This document shows, piece by piece, positions 34,621-46,878 of a stretch of 64,000 nucleotides of DNA. Under the pieces are notes generated by a model, which was not told where the DNA came from, ran no database searches, and saw only the letters and a list, made by a program, of their open reading frames with translations. The translations under genes and the position numbers were made by a program. This stretch comes from Pholiota molesta. Taxonomy: Eukaryota > Basidiomycota > Agaricomycetes > Agaricales > Strophariaceae. Every line of letters starts with the position of its first letter. Position 1 is the stretch's first letter. The DNA lies in contig JACGCK010000034.1 of the NCBI GenBank assembly GCA_014925825.1, positions 124,001-188,000 on the forward strand, in the 5' to 3' direction.

Positions 34621-35230
34621 CAGCATCACTGCACCCCAGAACGCGCGCAGGGGCAGAAGTTAACGCCGTCCAGGGCGGGCGGAGGGCTCGTTCCGGACCT
34701 GTACAGCGATTTGGTCAGGCGGATCGCGATTCGCCGCTGGGGCAGGGGGGTATGTTCGTGGTTTGTTGCATTGTATAACACGCTATCGACTCCTAGCTCT
34801 CCTAGCTTTGACGAACGGAGAGATGCTAGAGCGAGCGAGTCGTGTGGTGGTGGTGTTGATAACGCATGATCATCGCCTGCGGCCGCGTCGTGCGGGAGCC
34901 ATGCATCCCCGCGGACCGCGCCCGCGTCCCTTCCCAACTGGCCATAGTACACCCGCTCCTCGAGGCGGCAGGTGGCCTGCGTCTCCGTTTCCTCCATCGT
35001 CGCTCACGGTCTGCTACAGCCTCGACGACTACGCCAGGTCCGTACGACCCGCTCCAAGGCCCGCGCCACGTCGCCGGGCGCGAGGTCGCGGCAATGTCGA
35101 GCGCTGGATGGATTCAGTCGGCTAGGGAAGGTGGATTTGAAGGCGCAGATTGAGATCAATTCGGGCGGGAGAGGTGGGTGTTTTCGTCTTGTTATCTCAT
35201 CTAAAGTCTGTTACCGCCCTCGTCGGGATG
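34621..35230. other. Unrecognised duplicated fragment U, copy 1
   Basis: 34,625-35,020 (plus) is similar to 60,330-60,670 read on the minus strand (shared GGCCTGCGTCTCCGTTTCCT), and its first part to 43,290-43,590 (shared ACTGCACCCCAGA, GTTCGTG..TTG.ATTG.ATAACAC). On this strand RQVACVSVSSIVAHG aligns with QVVCVSVASIVAHD from 60 kb, so it was probably once coding. No family recognised. Confidence 0.35.
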
Positions 35231-35384
35231 AGTAATCCGCGTTCTAGGAAGGAAATTTAACTGAACATCTTTGCTTTTAGCTCACGGGTTGAACTTGGTA
35301 CCGCTTCAAAGGTACAAGGTCATCCTGGTCGACGTCGCGTTTGAACTTTGCTGGGTTCCTCTTGGCTAGAGGAAGCCGTCATTC

Positions 35385-36790
35385 GCAGCCTGACGCCATC
35401 CAAAACAATCTTCCAATCGAGGAATAGAAACAGTAAGCGATTGAACACATTTGGCATTTCGAACCCTAAACGTGTTGCTTAGCATCAGCGCCATCGAACC
35501 AAATACTGTCGTCAAAGTCGTCAAGGAAGTGCCGGAAGAGGACAAGGACGCCCTCCTCTCGATGAAATTCTCAACCTCCACGATTTCGAGGTAACGTTCT
35601 TCCTCTCGATATTCGGCTAGTTGCTCAGGCGGTCCATTAGGCTGTGGCGAAAGCTGTTCTTCCAGCCAAAGCTTGGGCATACTACTCTTCTGCCTCAAGA
35701 GCGGCCGGCGAGCATGGTGTTATTCAGATGGTGATCTTTTGCGACCTTTGTTTATGTTCTCGACACGAAAATTTCTAACTTCACTCCAACAAAAGATACC
35801 CAATTTGGCCTCATGCGTGCTCCTTCGACGAGATCGCAGATGCCGCTCACCCCGGCCAGCCTCTCTTCCTCCAATTGTAAGCAATCATCCTTATAGTTCT
35901 CTAGCAATGCGCTGACGACTGGAACTTGTCACTGCTAGGTATGTGAACCGCGACAGAGAGAGCACAAAGAAATACGTCGAACACGCCGAGAAATGGGGCG
36001 TGAAGGCTCTCTTGATCGCTGTCGGTGCCCCTCAGCTTGGTCGTCGCGATAAGGATATGATGGTGCGGGCGCGAAGGTCCAAGAAGGCCAATTGGTCGTC
36101 AAGAAGGATCGAAGTGTTGCCAGAGCCATTAGGGTAAGCACAAGAACGCCGAATGTATCTCTTGAACGTGCGTGCTGATGTTACTTCTAGTCCTTCATCG
36201 ATCCTAGTCTCTCATGGAAAGACATTCCTTGGTTCCGAAGCATCAGTGATCACAAACAGAATGTTACCACCCACTCACTGTCTTGCAAACCCTGATATAC
36301 GACGCTACAGTGCACATCATCCTCAAGGGTGTCGCCACTCCCGAAGACGCCATCCTGGCCTACGAAGCAGGATGACAAGGTATCGTGCTGAGCAATCACG
36401 GTGGCCGCCAGCTCGACACGAGTCGCTCTGGTATCGAGAATTTCATCGACATCGTCGCCGCACTCAAGACCAAAGGGCCGTGGCCGAACCCCAAAATCGC
36501 CGTATCCGTCGATGGCGGCGTACGTGCTCAAAGCCATTGCCCTCGGCGCGTCGGCGGCCGGCGTTGGGCGTTGGGCGCGGGTTCCTGTACGCGTTTTCGA
36601 GCTACGGACAGGAGGGCGTCGAGCGTGCTTTTGAGATCTTGCGCGGTGAGTTTGCGATGAACATGCGGTTGATTGGTGCGCGCACGATCAGCGAGATGGT
36701 ACTTGAGATGGTCGATGCCAGTGCGCTTCGTGCGCATGCTACGTTGACTCTTGCTGATAACCTTTACAACACAAGTTGTAATTGGCATTC
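35385..36790 (+). pseudogene. L-lactate dehydrogenase (cytochrome b2) pseudogene
   Basis: Plus-strand relative of the 8.6-10.8 kb gene, from DAIQNNLPIEE at about 35,394 to the NLYNT region near 36,770. The first cytochrome b5 exons are absent. Lesions: TGA at 36,373-36,375 replaces the Cys codon in EAGCQGIVLSNHGG; a short deletion removes RRASD after VDGGV; several frameshifts occur near 36,070-36,120 and 36,560. Pieces such as LSNHGGRQLDTSRSGIENFI survive well, so inactivation is recent. It sits directly before segmental duplication A copy 2. Confidence 0.88.
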
Positions 36791-36856
36791 TTTTTGGTCC
36801 TCCTTTGGTCATGACTCATTCAACGACCCTAATTTTTATTGCCAAGTTCAACCGAA

Positions 36857-39735
36857 CTAATGCGCCGCGAAGAGAGGCTTGGCCATAAACTTCATGCCTG
36901 AAGCTGAACTCTACGGCTTTCAACACTAGTACGCCATTGTTCCAATGTTTAGTTCTTGTTCATACGTACTAACACTAGACATTCCGATACATTGTGTCGA
37001 CGATAAGTTGGATCTCGATGCTTTACTAAAATATGGGAGGATATTGTCTTTCGCTATTCGCTCTCTACCATCTTTTGCAAACTAATTTCAACGGGATCGG
37101 AGGCTGAAAAACTGTAAGGCTTGCTGCTGAGCGTTGGCCGGGTCTCATTGTCGCCCCGGGCTGAAGACTGAACAATCGTGCGCTCGTTGCTGCGCTAAAT
37201 TGGTGAGGATAAGGGTAAGTGTTATGATTTGAAATTTAGCTAGCTTGGGATACGAACTAAAATGCTGGTTGAAAACTTCATGGAGTCATTTGCAAGTCGA
37301 ACGGATACAATTTCTTCGTCTTTTCCTACTCCTTTAATTGCGTTTCGGGTGTTCAACCTGATAAAGTAATAAGCAAAAAACGTTTAATGGGCGCCTTATA
37401 ATAGTTCATTGAACATGACTACTCACGTTGCAAGAACGGAGTTCGTATAAACTAAAAAACCAAGGGTTGAGTGTTGAGCGCCGCATACCAAAAACACATT
37501 GAGCCACGCCTACCTTTACTGATCGATACGTGGAATGCCACCCAAGCCATTGAGTCGGGCTTTATTTCATACTATTGTACATATTAGATACCCATAAATC
37601 GAACCTGTCAATGAGTGAAATCTCACAGCAATCAAGCAAAAAAGTTGAAGAAACCTTTATATCAAAGTCAGTTGCTATGTCTTCAATGCTCAACGGGCAT
37701 GCTTTACAGTGGACCTACGTTGTAATAGCACCCCGATTGACTGCAAAGACTATCAATCTATTGAGCATTGTGTTCGTCCTAATAAACAACATAGATGAGC
37801 ATCCATGCGTCTGACTTCTCAGGTTACCGGTATTTTTCATTCGGATACACACCTGCTGACCTCAGAGCGACCTCTATGAAGGTAGAAGCAGAGAGCTGCG
37901 GTAATCAGAAAATCCGCACATGTTTCGAGCGACTTATTAACCGCTACCAATATCTGTCGTCAAATAAAGGGTGGGTGTAAGATTCATGGAGTATGCGGAA
38001 GAAAATTTTATATTAACCTTTATATAGGGAAGGAGAGCTGAACTCCAAAACTTGAATGTAAATCTAAGAACACATCATGAAGTTAGCTCGTTATAGACAA
38101 CGCAGCAAGTAGGAGCATACAATTTAACGACAATGGCTTTGAATAGGGTTAATCAGAACACAAGCGCCAATCATTTTTAAGGAGCTTACCAAGTCCAGCT
38201 CCTAGAGTATTAAAATCGTCTGCTTTAGTGATTGCAGAGAGAGAAGGGGCGGCTATCGACTTACCGAATGCAGCTAGGCTGAAGAAAGTCTAGAGTGATG
38301 TCAGTAATCAATGTCGTTAATAATCTCTGATCCCCGGCACGTACAATAACTCCAGGTAAGAACCTTTTGCGACTGGTCACTGGAATGCAGAGACTTGGAT
38401 TAGAAAAACAGGGGTCATAAGTTTGTCAACAGCAACGTACATTCCCAAATGCGCACTACAAAGAACCTAATACATGACGAAGTTTCAGAGTTTGATCATG
38501 GCGAATATCTGGAAATTCATGAACTGACCCTTGCATAAACAACTTGATCGTATACTAGTGACTAGTCAGCGGGTTCTAGGGGCCAGAGTCATGAATGAAC
38601 CATACCGCTATGAGAAGTTCAGACTATTTTGATGATCAATGAATATTACAGAAGACGCAAGGAAATTTCACGAACCTGTATGCTCCTGAAAGAGAAATGT
38701 TTAGTATACTATTGGGAGATACCGAAAACCACACATACCAGACTTGAATCAGAAGCATTTCCATATTTCCGAAGGTAACAATGAGATAATGGTATAATCC
38801 GTGTGTTTCGAAGATAATCGTCAAAGTGTCCAAAATACTGTAACAATGTGAGCATATACCGTGTTAAATTTGCCTAAACTTGGCATACAATAGTGACAAA
38901 ACCTGGACTGTTTTCAACCACGATATTTAATATTTAGGGTTAAGAGAAGCAACCTACCAGTAATTTGAATGTCGGAGGATCTTTAGGGTACTGGTTGAAG
39001 TAGTATATCGTCTGAGATACTAAGATTCCATATAGCCTGTAATCGATCAGAGTCTGGGACATCGTGAGAGGATTGAGGGCACATACGACGCAGCTACAAT
39101 TACTCCAATCAGATATGCACCATAAGTTGAACCAAGATTTACTACCGGTGGCAGCTGAGGTGTAAGAGAGCTACTAGACGACATGACTCAGGTGCGGATG
39201 CGAGTTACATCCCTGCCTTGTATTTAACTACTCTCCGCTCTACCTCAGCGATCCCATCTGCTCTCACGTTTAAACTGAACCACAAATATCAGATAGGTTT
39301 CATCAATCAGGCTTCGAAGGTTGCCGCTGCATATGCTGCTCATCAAACTTACTTCATTCCAAAGGGGTATTGCGGTGTAAAAGATGTCTACACTTGATCC
39401 ACAATCCAGTGCTCTTTGTGGGCGCTTTAATCGTTTCATTAAACGCTCTCTCCACGGCGATCAATGCATCTAGAAAGAATACTCAATACTGATATGTTCT
39501 ATATAAATCTCTTATGTGCTTGCATTAACTTCGGTGGGAATATCACTCGTTGAGCCATTGCTTGAGCAATTCCAGGAACATAGAGTAACTACCGGTGCTA
39601 TCTATTCTCTAAAGTACTGTTCTCAGTGCTAGTGATGCTTGTGCGCCTTTACCTCGGGTAGGTGAAGCTGCTAATTTTGGTGTTCATCATTGCTTGGAAT
39701 GATCAGATTTACCCATTTTCGAAGTGTGGAAACTG
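36857..39735. repeat. Segmental duplication A, copy 2
   Basis: Partner of 15,893-18,795, same strand and order. It contains the second DUF6534 gene. It ends where 18,795 would lead into the monooxygenase cassette; here about 215 unrelated bases follow before duplication B starts at 39,951. Confidence 0.9.
37240..39184 (-). CDS. DUF6534 multi-pass membrane protein, copy 2
   Basis: Same exon pattern as copy 1. Start MSSSSSLTPQLPPVVNLGST then YGAYLIGVIVAAS; LYGILVSQTIYYFNQYPKDP; LDTLTIIFETHGLYHYLIVT; end VYTNSVLAT-type splice into LNTRNAIKGVGKDEEIVSVR and stop at 37,240, earlier than in copy 1, giving a shorter tail. The coding exons have changed less than the introns in the parts compared by eye, which hints at constraint. 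The same middle region is unresolved as in copy 1. Confidence 0.7.
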
Positions 39736-41060
39736 CGGTTGCTTGACCATATTTGGCCGTCCCGTCACTCGTTATCAAGTTGGCTTTCAATCTAGCGTCA
39801 ATTTTGTCCAGAGAGACGTGGAACCAGTGTGTCCTGATAGCTATCGAAACTCGAACACTCGACATATGCATTTTGTACCTTAGCTTTACACCCCTCGGGG
39901 CACAGGAGGCCATTACCAGGAATCGCGGCATTTTATTCAAACTCTGTTGAAATTCTGCCAAACTTCGCTTTGGGCAGCGTGTGTTTGACACTGTTCCAGT
40001 TGTAGCCAATTTGACACTGTTCCAGTTGTAGCCAAGTACTGAGCGCTTAGACTGAGATATGCTTGCTGACAGGAAGCGCAGTATGGAGAAGGAAGAACGA
40101 CTAGTCATGGGGACAAAGAACAGAACACGATGCACTGCCAAAGTGCCGTGAGCCCGAAGTACGCGCAGTGGGTGCACAGGACAAGCACAGGAAGGTGCGT
40201 TATGCACACAAGGGCCGAATTAGCGTTACAGGAGCTATACATGGCAAGTTCTGTATCGTTCTTCGGCTGCATGTTATCGAAAATCAATCTGTCAATAGGA
40301 AGTCTAACCAGCGATGGCAATCTTTCCAAGGTTCCGCGGTGATTTCGTCGACAAATCGTCATCCTGAATAGCACTCATCATTGGAACAAGTAACGATTCT
40401 TCGAACAAAGATTGGACACTCACCAGAGCAATAAACCAATTTCGTTCGCAAGCCACAGCTGCGGAAGGTATCAAACATCTCAGTTCAGGAGTGATGCGAA
40501 GAACGAACATCCATCATCGATTCGGACAGAAGTGTTGGGCTCGATTCGGGACGTCTCTTCTTTCCAATCGGATGACTACAACGAAAACCGCAAGGGCTGT
40601 TAATTACAGCTTAATTACGACCTTGTCAAGCTTTCCGTGAGAGAAGATTGTGGCAGGAGGAAAGAGCAGGTAGTCTGATTATAGGGGCTTCTCCGGCAAA
40701 CCCGAGTTACTCAAGAAGATAGTACAGTTCCCCCCTCTTCAATTGAGAAGGTACGATGCCAAAACTTGCCCATGTCAATGTTGTTCGCAGCTTCCATGGT
40801 CAATTCCCAGGTTTACAGGATCAATGCACTCGCCGGCGTCCTCATCAGGCACATACATCTGCCCACGCACTGACGCTAGAATTTGCGTCTGAGCAGCAGA
40901 GGCGCGGATCAGCAAATGTCATTACTAACGCGCCCGTATTTTTGAAATTGGGAATCAAGAAGTTGTTTATCGGATAATACTCACCACGAGTACTGAATAT
41001 TGAATGTCCATCCATTGCGCATTTACGAATACCTGAATAACCCATAATCAATAACTCAAT
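39736..41060. repeat. Spacer and segmental duplication B, copy 2
   Basis: 39,736-39,950 is not found in copy 1. From 39,951 it follows 30,358-31,440. A 26 bp unit (TTTGACACTGTTCCAGTTGT and six more bases) is doubled at 39,984-40,009 and 40,010-40,035 but single in copy 1. No gene recognised. Confidence 0.85.
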
Positions 41061-41105
41061 AACCACCGACACCGCACACGCAACTCCTGCGCACATCTTC
41101 ATCGA

Positions 41106-42669
41106 TTACCACACTCGTATCGCCCACCCCAGCACCATCCCACCGCCCACCACCACTACCGCCAGCCCCTGCAGCAACCCACCCACAGCCAGCCTCCCCG
41201 CCCCGGACGCCTGCCAGCCCGCCGCCGTCGCACTCGCACTCGCACTCGCGCTCGCCCCGCCGTTGGCACCCCCGCCACCGTCGTGCTCGCCGCCGCCCCC
41301 ACCGCCGCGCCGACCGGCAGCGGGCGCGCAAAGTCCACCGCGTGCGCCACCACGTTGCCCTCGACCGCGATGTCCACCATCGGGCGGCCCGCGGTGCTGA
41401 GCGGCGTGGTGAAGCGCGCGGTGTAGAGGGTGTAGTTGAGGAGCGTGGGCGGGAGCGCGGCGAGGGTGTAGTTTCGGGAACTGGCGACGGGCACGAGGGA
41501 CGCGGTGGTGGTGAACGGCGCGCTTGGCGCGCTGCGGAAGGTGTTGTCGTACGCCTGCACCGTCGCGAGTGCGGCGTTGAGTTGCTGAGGATCTAATCCA
41601 AGAAAGAAAGAAAAAACAGGTGTCAGCAGCACATCCCTTCTTCTACTTGCACGCAGCCTCGTGCGCTCTGGCGCAAAATCAGTGGAAGCAAGGCAACAAA
41701 GCACATACCCCAACAACCCCCCCGCCCCCACACTCCCGCCAATCAGCGGCAAAAACACCACCCCATCATCCACCGCATACCCCGCCATTATCCTGCACCG
41801 CGCCCGCGCCCGGTGTAGTAGTGGGCTCTGGCCCGAGCTGGCCGGGCCTCGGTTAGTTTAGATTTCACTCAGTAGCACAGCTTCCTGTCCGTATGTAGAC
41901 ACTCGCGGTCACGCAGACCAAATCAAATCGATCCTCCTTGGCTCTTGCCATCGCGTGCTCAGCCTGTCCGCACAGCGCGCTCGACGCGTTATCCGAGCCC
42001 TGCCAGCCCACGCATCCTAGAGTAGGTCTGACTGGCCTACTCCACCGGCGCACTCAACGCCTCGAACCAGAACCGCCCTACGCCCCGTCCCGGGTCCACC
42101 GGCACCGCCAGCTCATTCATACTCGACGAACCCTGTCTGGAGCGCGTGCATCACGGGCGAGACCAGGATGTGGTTGAACGACGTCGGGTGCGCGATCGTG
42201 GTGAAGGACGCGGTGGAGCCGGGGCAGTTCGGTTGGGCCCGCGCGCGTCGCACCAGTACAACATGATGGAGCGCGGCGGGGTGTTGGCGTTCTCGTCCGC
42301 GGCGGTGACTGCGACCTGGTGAGGGGAATGGGAAGGGTGTGAGGGTGGAGCAGGGAGGAAGGAAAGGGCGACGTACCGCTATCATGGTACGACTATGAAT
42401 ACCAGCTTTTATCCATGAACGACCCAACCACCACCAGGCATCTCACTGACCAGACGGAGCCACTCTGCAACCACAGGAGACAGATCTTCAGCACGCTTCC
42501 CGCACGAATTCGTCAGGATGGTGAAGGGGTTATCGTCGATATCGGTGCCCTCGTAGAGCAGGCGTTCCAGGACCTCGTATTGCGGGTCTGGCCATTGGTA
42601 CGCTGCCGTAATCTCTACCAGTGTACTGTGAAGGGAGGACATTGAGACGAGGAAGGCGAATCCGCGCAT
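41106..42669 (-). pseudogene. Heme peroxidase pseudogene, copy 2
   Basis: Minus strand. Exon 1 is complete (MRGFAFLVSMSSLHS signal peptide, AYQWPDPQYEVLERLLYEG, DLSPVVAEWLRLV) and exon 2 begins SYHDS with the distal His. Then 42,377/42,376 joins GATAGCG straight to a GTACGT that in the 62.5 kb copy is a later intron donor: about 1.04 kb, including the proximal His exon, is deleted. Downstream a 1 bp loss after ARGP and a 4 bp gain in GAGTATGAATGAG shift the frame again. The 3' exon ends with a Ser/Ala run and GGLLQGLAVVVVGGGMVLGW, a GPI-like tail, stop at 41,106. Confidence 0.88.
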
Positions 42670-44070
42670 CGTTTTGGAAGACCGAAGAAATGTACCTAGA
42701 ACCAGAGGACAGCTGGCGAAAGGGAAGATGCGTTTGTGGGCATGTCAGGGCCTTTAGCTCTCGGAGCCGAGACGGTGATGGAGAGCTTCGAAAGTATCAA
42801 TACAAACGCGCAAGAAGCGGAGGAAAGGAGGAAGCAAGCAAAACTTGTCAATTTATGACGTTGACATCGTAAACGATCAACGTAGGCTATCGATTTTGGC
42901 GAGCGCGTGACGATGCAGTGAGGGTAGAAAATCCTCTCCAAGATGTCTGCATGGTGTAGCTTGGGCAATTATAGGCGCTTGTAGCGTTTGGAAATCGCAT
43001 TGCATGGTTGTTCGTTGGAGAAGAAAGGTGAGCGGTCCCGCACTGCCGTGAAAAGCCGTTCAGCGGAGTCTAAAGATAGAATCTCCTCTTTTCGCCTGTT
43101 TCAGTCACCATCCTCAACCGCGTCCAAGCAGAGCGCGCCTCCTAAGCCAAACGCGTCGAGCGAACTAAGAGCTCCATTCGGATTCAAGCGCGGACTTCGT
43201 CGCGGATGTCGTAGGGTTGACACGCCTCCGCCGCCTCAGACTCGTTGCTTTAGCATGTGAACGAGGCGCTGGAACCACTGCACTTGCACTGCACCCCAGA
43301 CGCGCTTCGCCATCGCGAACACGATTCCATCACCGCTCCCAGCCGCGACCAACACTGACATCCAAACATTGACGAGGAGAAGATCATTAGCCGCCCTCAC
43401 CTTTTCGCCTTGACGGCATTGCAGGAGCAGATCTCGAACGTGGCGAGTGCGAGTAGAAGGCTTGTGTCGAACCGGTACAGGGAGTTGAGTCAGGAGGATC
43501 GCCGCTGAGAGGAGAAGAACTTTCTTATTCGAGAGTATGTTCGTGTTGTATTACATTGCATAACACTTTACTGATACGTTCTAAGTAGATCCTGTGCATG
43601 GGTCACACTGGGCGCCCATTCTCTTCGCCGCCGGGCTTCGTTCGCAGGCACTCATGAAGAGGGTCGTCGACGAAGTCTTTACAAATTCTTTCCAAGCGCG
43701 TCCGGTAGACGCGGTGCAAAACCGACTGAGCTCAACCCGGCTGGTTCGTTGGACAGCTGCTGAATACGACATTTTCTACAGGTGCGGCGCGGGAGGTGGG
43801 ATGCAGGGGGTATATATCGCGCACCAGGTGCGATGCTCCTGGGCGGCGGTCAGGGATAAGGTGACGACGTGCGTGCTTGGAATCCATGCACAAGAGTAAG
43901 CGCGTTGTGCTCCTTTGATCATCACTGACGGTTGCGTCGTTCGCTGTAGCCCGTTCATCGCAGCAGACCACTCGAGGGGCAGGGGTCGACCAGGCTGGCT
44001 CCCGTGGGCGGGCCGGGACGGGTGTGGGAACGGGCGCTTAGGGCGCTGCAGGTTGAGGAGGTGGAGTGAG
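42670..44070. other. Peroxidase 5' flank, fragment U copy, HNH 3' relic
   Basis: 42,670-43,090 is the 5' flank of the peroxidase, shared with 62,060-62,497 in inverted sense. 43,290-43,590 is a piece of unrecognised fragment U (a frame ending SNRYRELSQEDRR and stop). 43,985-44,069 is the last part of an HNH gene (frame ending ERALRALQVEEVE, stop) without the rest. Confidence 0.5.
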
Positions 44071-44461
44071 GGGCTCGGAGTTTGAGGATTGTGGTCGGCG
44101 CCTTTCAAGTACAGTTATTTCCAAGTCGTGGTATGTTGTGGATGTCAAGTAGATCCCGTCTACATATGGGTCTTTTGCCATTTAAGGAGCGGGAGCCCTT
44201 CCCTCTCACAAAGGCGAAAGAAGCAATCCTGAGGCTCACCCGAGATTAAATGCACGTTCAAATTCAACGATTCAAATTCGACAAGTCCATTATATTCTAC
44301 ACTAAGCGTCAGATACGCTATGCATTCCGCCTTTCCAGAACATGCTCAGCAAAGAATAAATGCGTTTCTAGTAGGTGCTCCCTGATGCGTTATGCACCCG
44401 CAGAAGTGTCTGTAAAATGTCATAAATCAACTTCTTGGGCGTTGGAGCAAGACACGGGCAC

Positions 44462-44864
44462 TTACTCTCCACTATAGACTGCGCGGTCTACATCGTTGAG
44501 CTTCCACCTTGCCATTGGCTCGGGCAATTGGGCAAGTGGAGTGCCTCCAGGTTGTGGTACTCGTTGGGATCGCTGTTGATTAATTCAGTCCCTGATTCAG
44601 TATTCATTATTCGCAGGACTTACTGTGCGCTATGGTAGACATCGTGGTGTACCCGTCCATCTAAAGCAAAACCCGTTAGTCCAAGTTCTCGACTCGAGTC
44701 ATCAATTATAACAACTCACGGCAAGTACAAGAATGCCTGGGGGTGGTTGGACGTGCAACGACATGTACACCGCTTCTACGGTCCAGCTTCGGGACATCCA
44801 AAGGAGCCGCCGACGCCAGAAGCAGCGGGAACGCGAGAAGGCAGGTAATAAAGACGTTTTTCAT
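44462..44864 (-). CDS. Small secreted protein SSP2
   Basis: Three-exon minus-strand model (44,864-44,720, 44,660-44,624, 44,471-44,462), 63 aa. Signal peptide MKNVFITCLLAFPLLLASAA is nearly identical to SSP1. Then PLDVPKLDRRSGVHVVARP, SCTC and a GRVHHDVYHSAHGE end. It lacks the PVHPAP repeats, and its mature part is only about 40 residues. Splice sites align with SSP1, and the 5' and 3' flanks are duplicated with it. Function unknown; size, signal peptide and RR site fit a small secreted peptide. Confidence 0.6.
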
Positions 44865-45033
44865 TATCGAAGATGTAGAAGGTGCGAGTTTCGAGATTGT
44901 TAAGTGAGTACGAAGACTGCAAGTAAGTTCGTATGGGTCGAATGGGTTCCAGGGCACCGGGCAAAGAATACGCAACCAGATCCATAGCCTTTTATAGTTT
45001 TCGAGCGTCGATCAGGTGCTCTGAACGCGCAGA
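44865..45033 (-). promoter_or_regulatory. SSP2 promoter region
   Basis: Matches the SSP1 upstream block (GGGTCGAATGGGTTCCAGGG, CTATAAAAG on the minus strand at 44,989-44,997). Similarity ends near the position of the AT run in SSP1. Confidence 0.6.
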
Positions 45034-45931
45034 TAGTCGCGGTATATCCGATAAAAAGTGTACTTATTTGCATGAATGGCAATTCACAAGAATCCAAGTT
45101 TGCATTATGGAAAGTCACCCACTGACAACCCATGGAGTACATATCGGCTAGAAGTAAATAATCTGCTAACACCGAAGCTGAACAGCCATTATCTTGAATC
45201 TTTCGAAATACTGACAAATGGAGCCCATGTGATACTAATGCCTATACGCGACGGTTGATAACGCCTAGCTTAGTGCACACAGCAGCGTCCGGATCCTGTA
45301 AATAAGTCTTTCTGGAACAGATTACAGCTGTTTCCCGAAACCTAAGATTACACCCATGGAGAGACCGTTTCAGTGAAAGTCCATAGGACGTAAAATACCT
45401 GGAATCGAGTTCAAACTGGGGCAGTGACTGGTTTCAAGATTGGAGGCATTATTGAAAGTCATTGCCTCAGTCACCAGACAAGGTCCCAGGGATCAGCAAC
45501 TTCGCCGAACTAGAACTTACGCGATGGACTACAAGGTCCCAGGATCCCAGGAGTCACCCAATACTCCTCGCCGAAATAGAAACTACGCGACCAATAATGC
45601 AGTTGTCAAATCTTTCGCAGATTTTCGCAAGTTTTACATTGTGCTTCTTATCTTGACCATGTGGGTCAATAATTTTCGTTTCAGGCTTGAGCCCCAAGGA
45701 CCCACAAGGCTTCAGCTACTTCGCCAAAATAGAACTTACGCGATGAATGATGATCGAAATCCTTGTTCATTCTCGATGTATTTGAACATCCATCACTGGT
45801 AAGCGCTAAGCCGACGCCGATGTCAGATGCCACTCCAAATCAAACGCTTCTGATAGTTATCAATAGATCACCAGCGCCGTGACTTTGTTTTTAAATCCAT
45901 TCATTCCATCTTCGCCATTCCTCCTACAATC
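45034..45931 (+). promoter_or_regulatory. Spacer and upstream region of DUF3632-like gene 4
   Basis: 45,034-45,470 shows nothing recognisable. From about 45,480 several diverged copies of the family element occur (AAGGTCCCAGG, GACCCACAAGGCTTCAG), with ATCACCAGCGCCGTGACTTT and CGCCATTCCTCCTACAATC before the ATG. The region is longer and more repeated than in the other copies. Confidence 0.5.
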
Positions 45932-46878
45932 ATGTCAACCACTACCGCTTTGAACCTGTCCTTCCCCGAATACACAGACGGACAAAAGGCGCGCCATCAG
46001 GCCACTCTTGAAGTCGAACAGAAAGTCTTCTCCATCCTCGATGCATACCTCCAGCCCTCATCCGCGATATCAACACCATCTGCCGCGCAGGAGATCGACA
46101 AACTGTTCCCGCCTGCATCGGTGGACTACACCGCCCTGCTGCACCTCTGGGATCTGGTCACCGCGGTGGTAGAGCAAATCCCTTGGCAACACCCGTCTCA
46201 GGACAGACTCGTCGCACTGATAAAAACGCTCCGCGACCTCCCCGACCCAACCACGATTGCCATCGCCAATTGGGACGACGAGCCCACGAAGCTCTGGGCT
46301 GATCTCCCAGTCCTTGATCACGTCCTGACGGACAACGTCGAAACACATGGTAGATAACGATCCCCTCTTCGTACATGCCTCACGATGTGTTGATCATTCT
46401 TTATTCGATTTGGATAGGCATCATCATAAACGATGATTCAGACCACCAGAAGCGCTCGCGCATCCGTGATATCAACTTCCAGGCCTTCGCCGCGCGGCTG
46501 ACCACAGAGGGCGTCTCCGACATCTCAAGACTCGCCGTATATCGTATACGCAACGTCCTAGAGGTCGATCCGGACTTCTACATCCGGGGCTACGACAAAG
46601 TCGGCCCGCATCTGGACACTGGCATCCCCGTGGCGAACGTATGGATCTCACTTGCCAGCAAGCTAATTTTTGGCTTTTGCAAAGTGAATGGAGAGGGCGC
46701 CAGTCGGAATGACATGGGTGGCGGAAAACATTGGAAAGGGAGCGCAGGGTTTTCTGTCGAAAGATGGGAGTTCTGGAAGCAGAGATTGGATGAGATAGCA
46801 GTCAATGATGAGGCGAGTGAGGAGACCCGAGGGATTGCGAAGAAGATGAAGGAAACTATGATCGCGGCCGAAGCTTGA
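45932..46878 (+). CDS. DUF3632-like protein, copy 4
   Basis: Exons 45,932-46,349 and 46,418-46,878; 292 aa, five residues shorter than copies 1 and 2 because the segment after AAQEIDKL is FPPASVDYTALLHLWDLV rather than the longer SPSPGPEDYYSSL form. Core motifs QIPWQHPSQDRLVALIKTL, LWADLPVL and HLDTGIPVANVWI kept. Closest to copy 5 by this shared short form. G+C content is visibly higher than in copies 1 and 2. No lesions. Confidence 0.8.

Noticed and set aside
45290..45480. Possible second CACTG MITE (CTGTTTCCCGAAAC and CAGTGACTGG words)
   Set aside because: No matching inverted ends and no target duplication were found.
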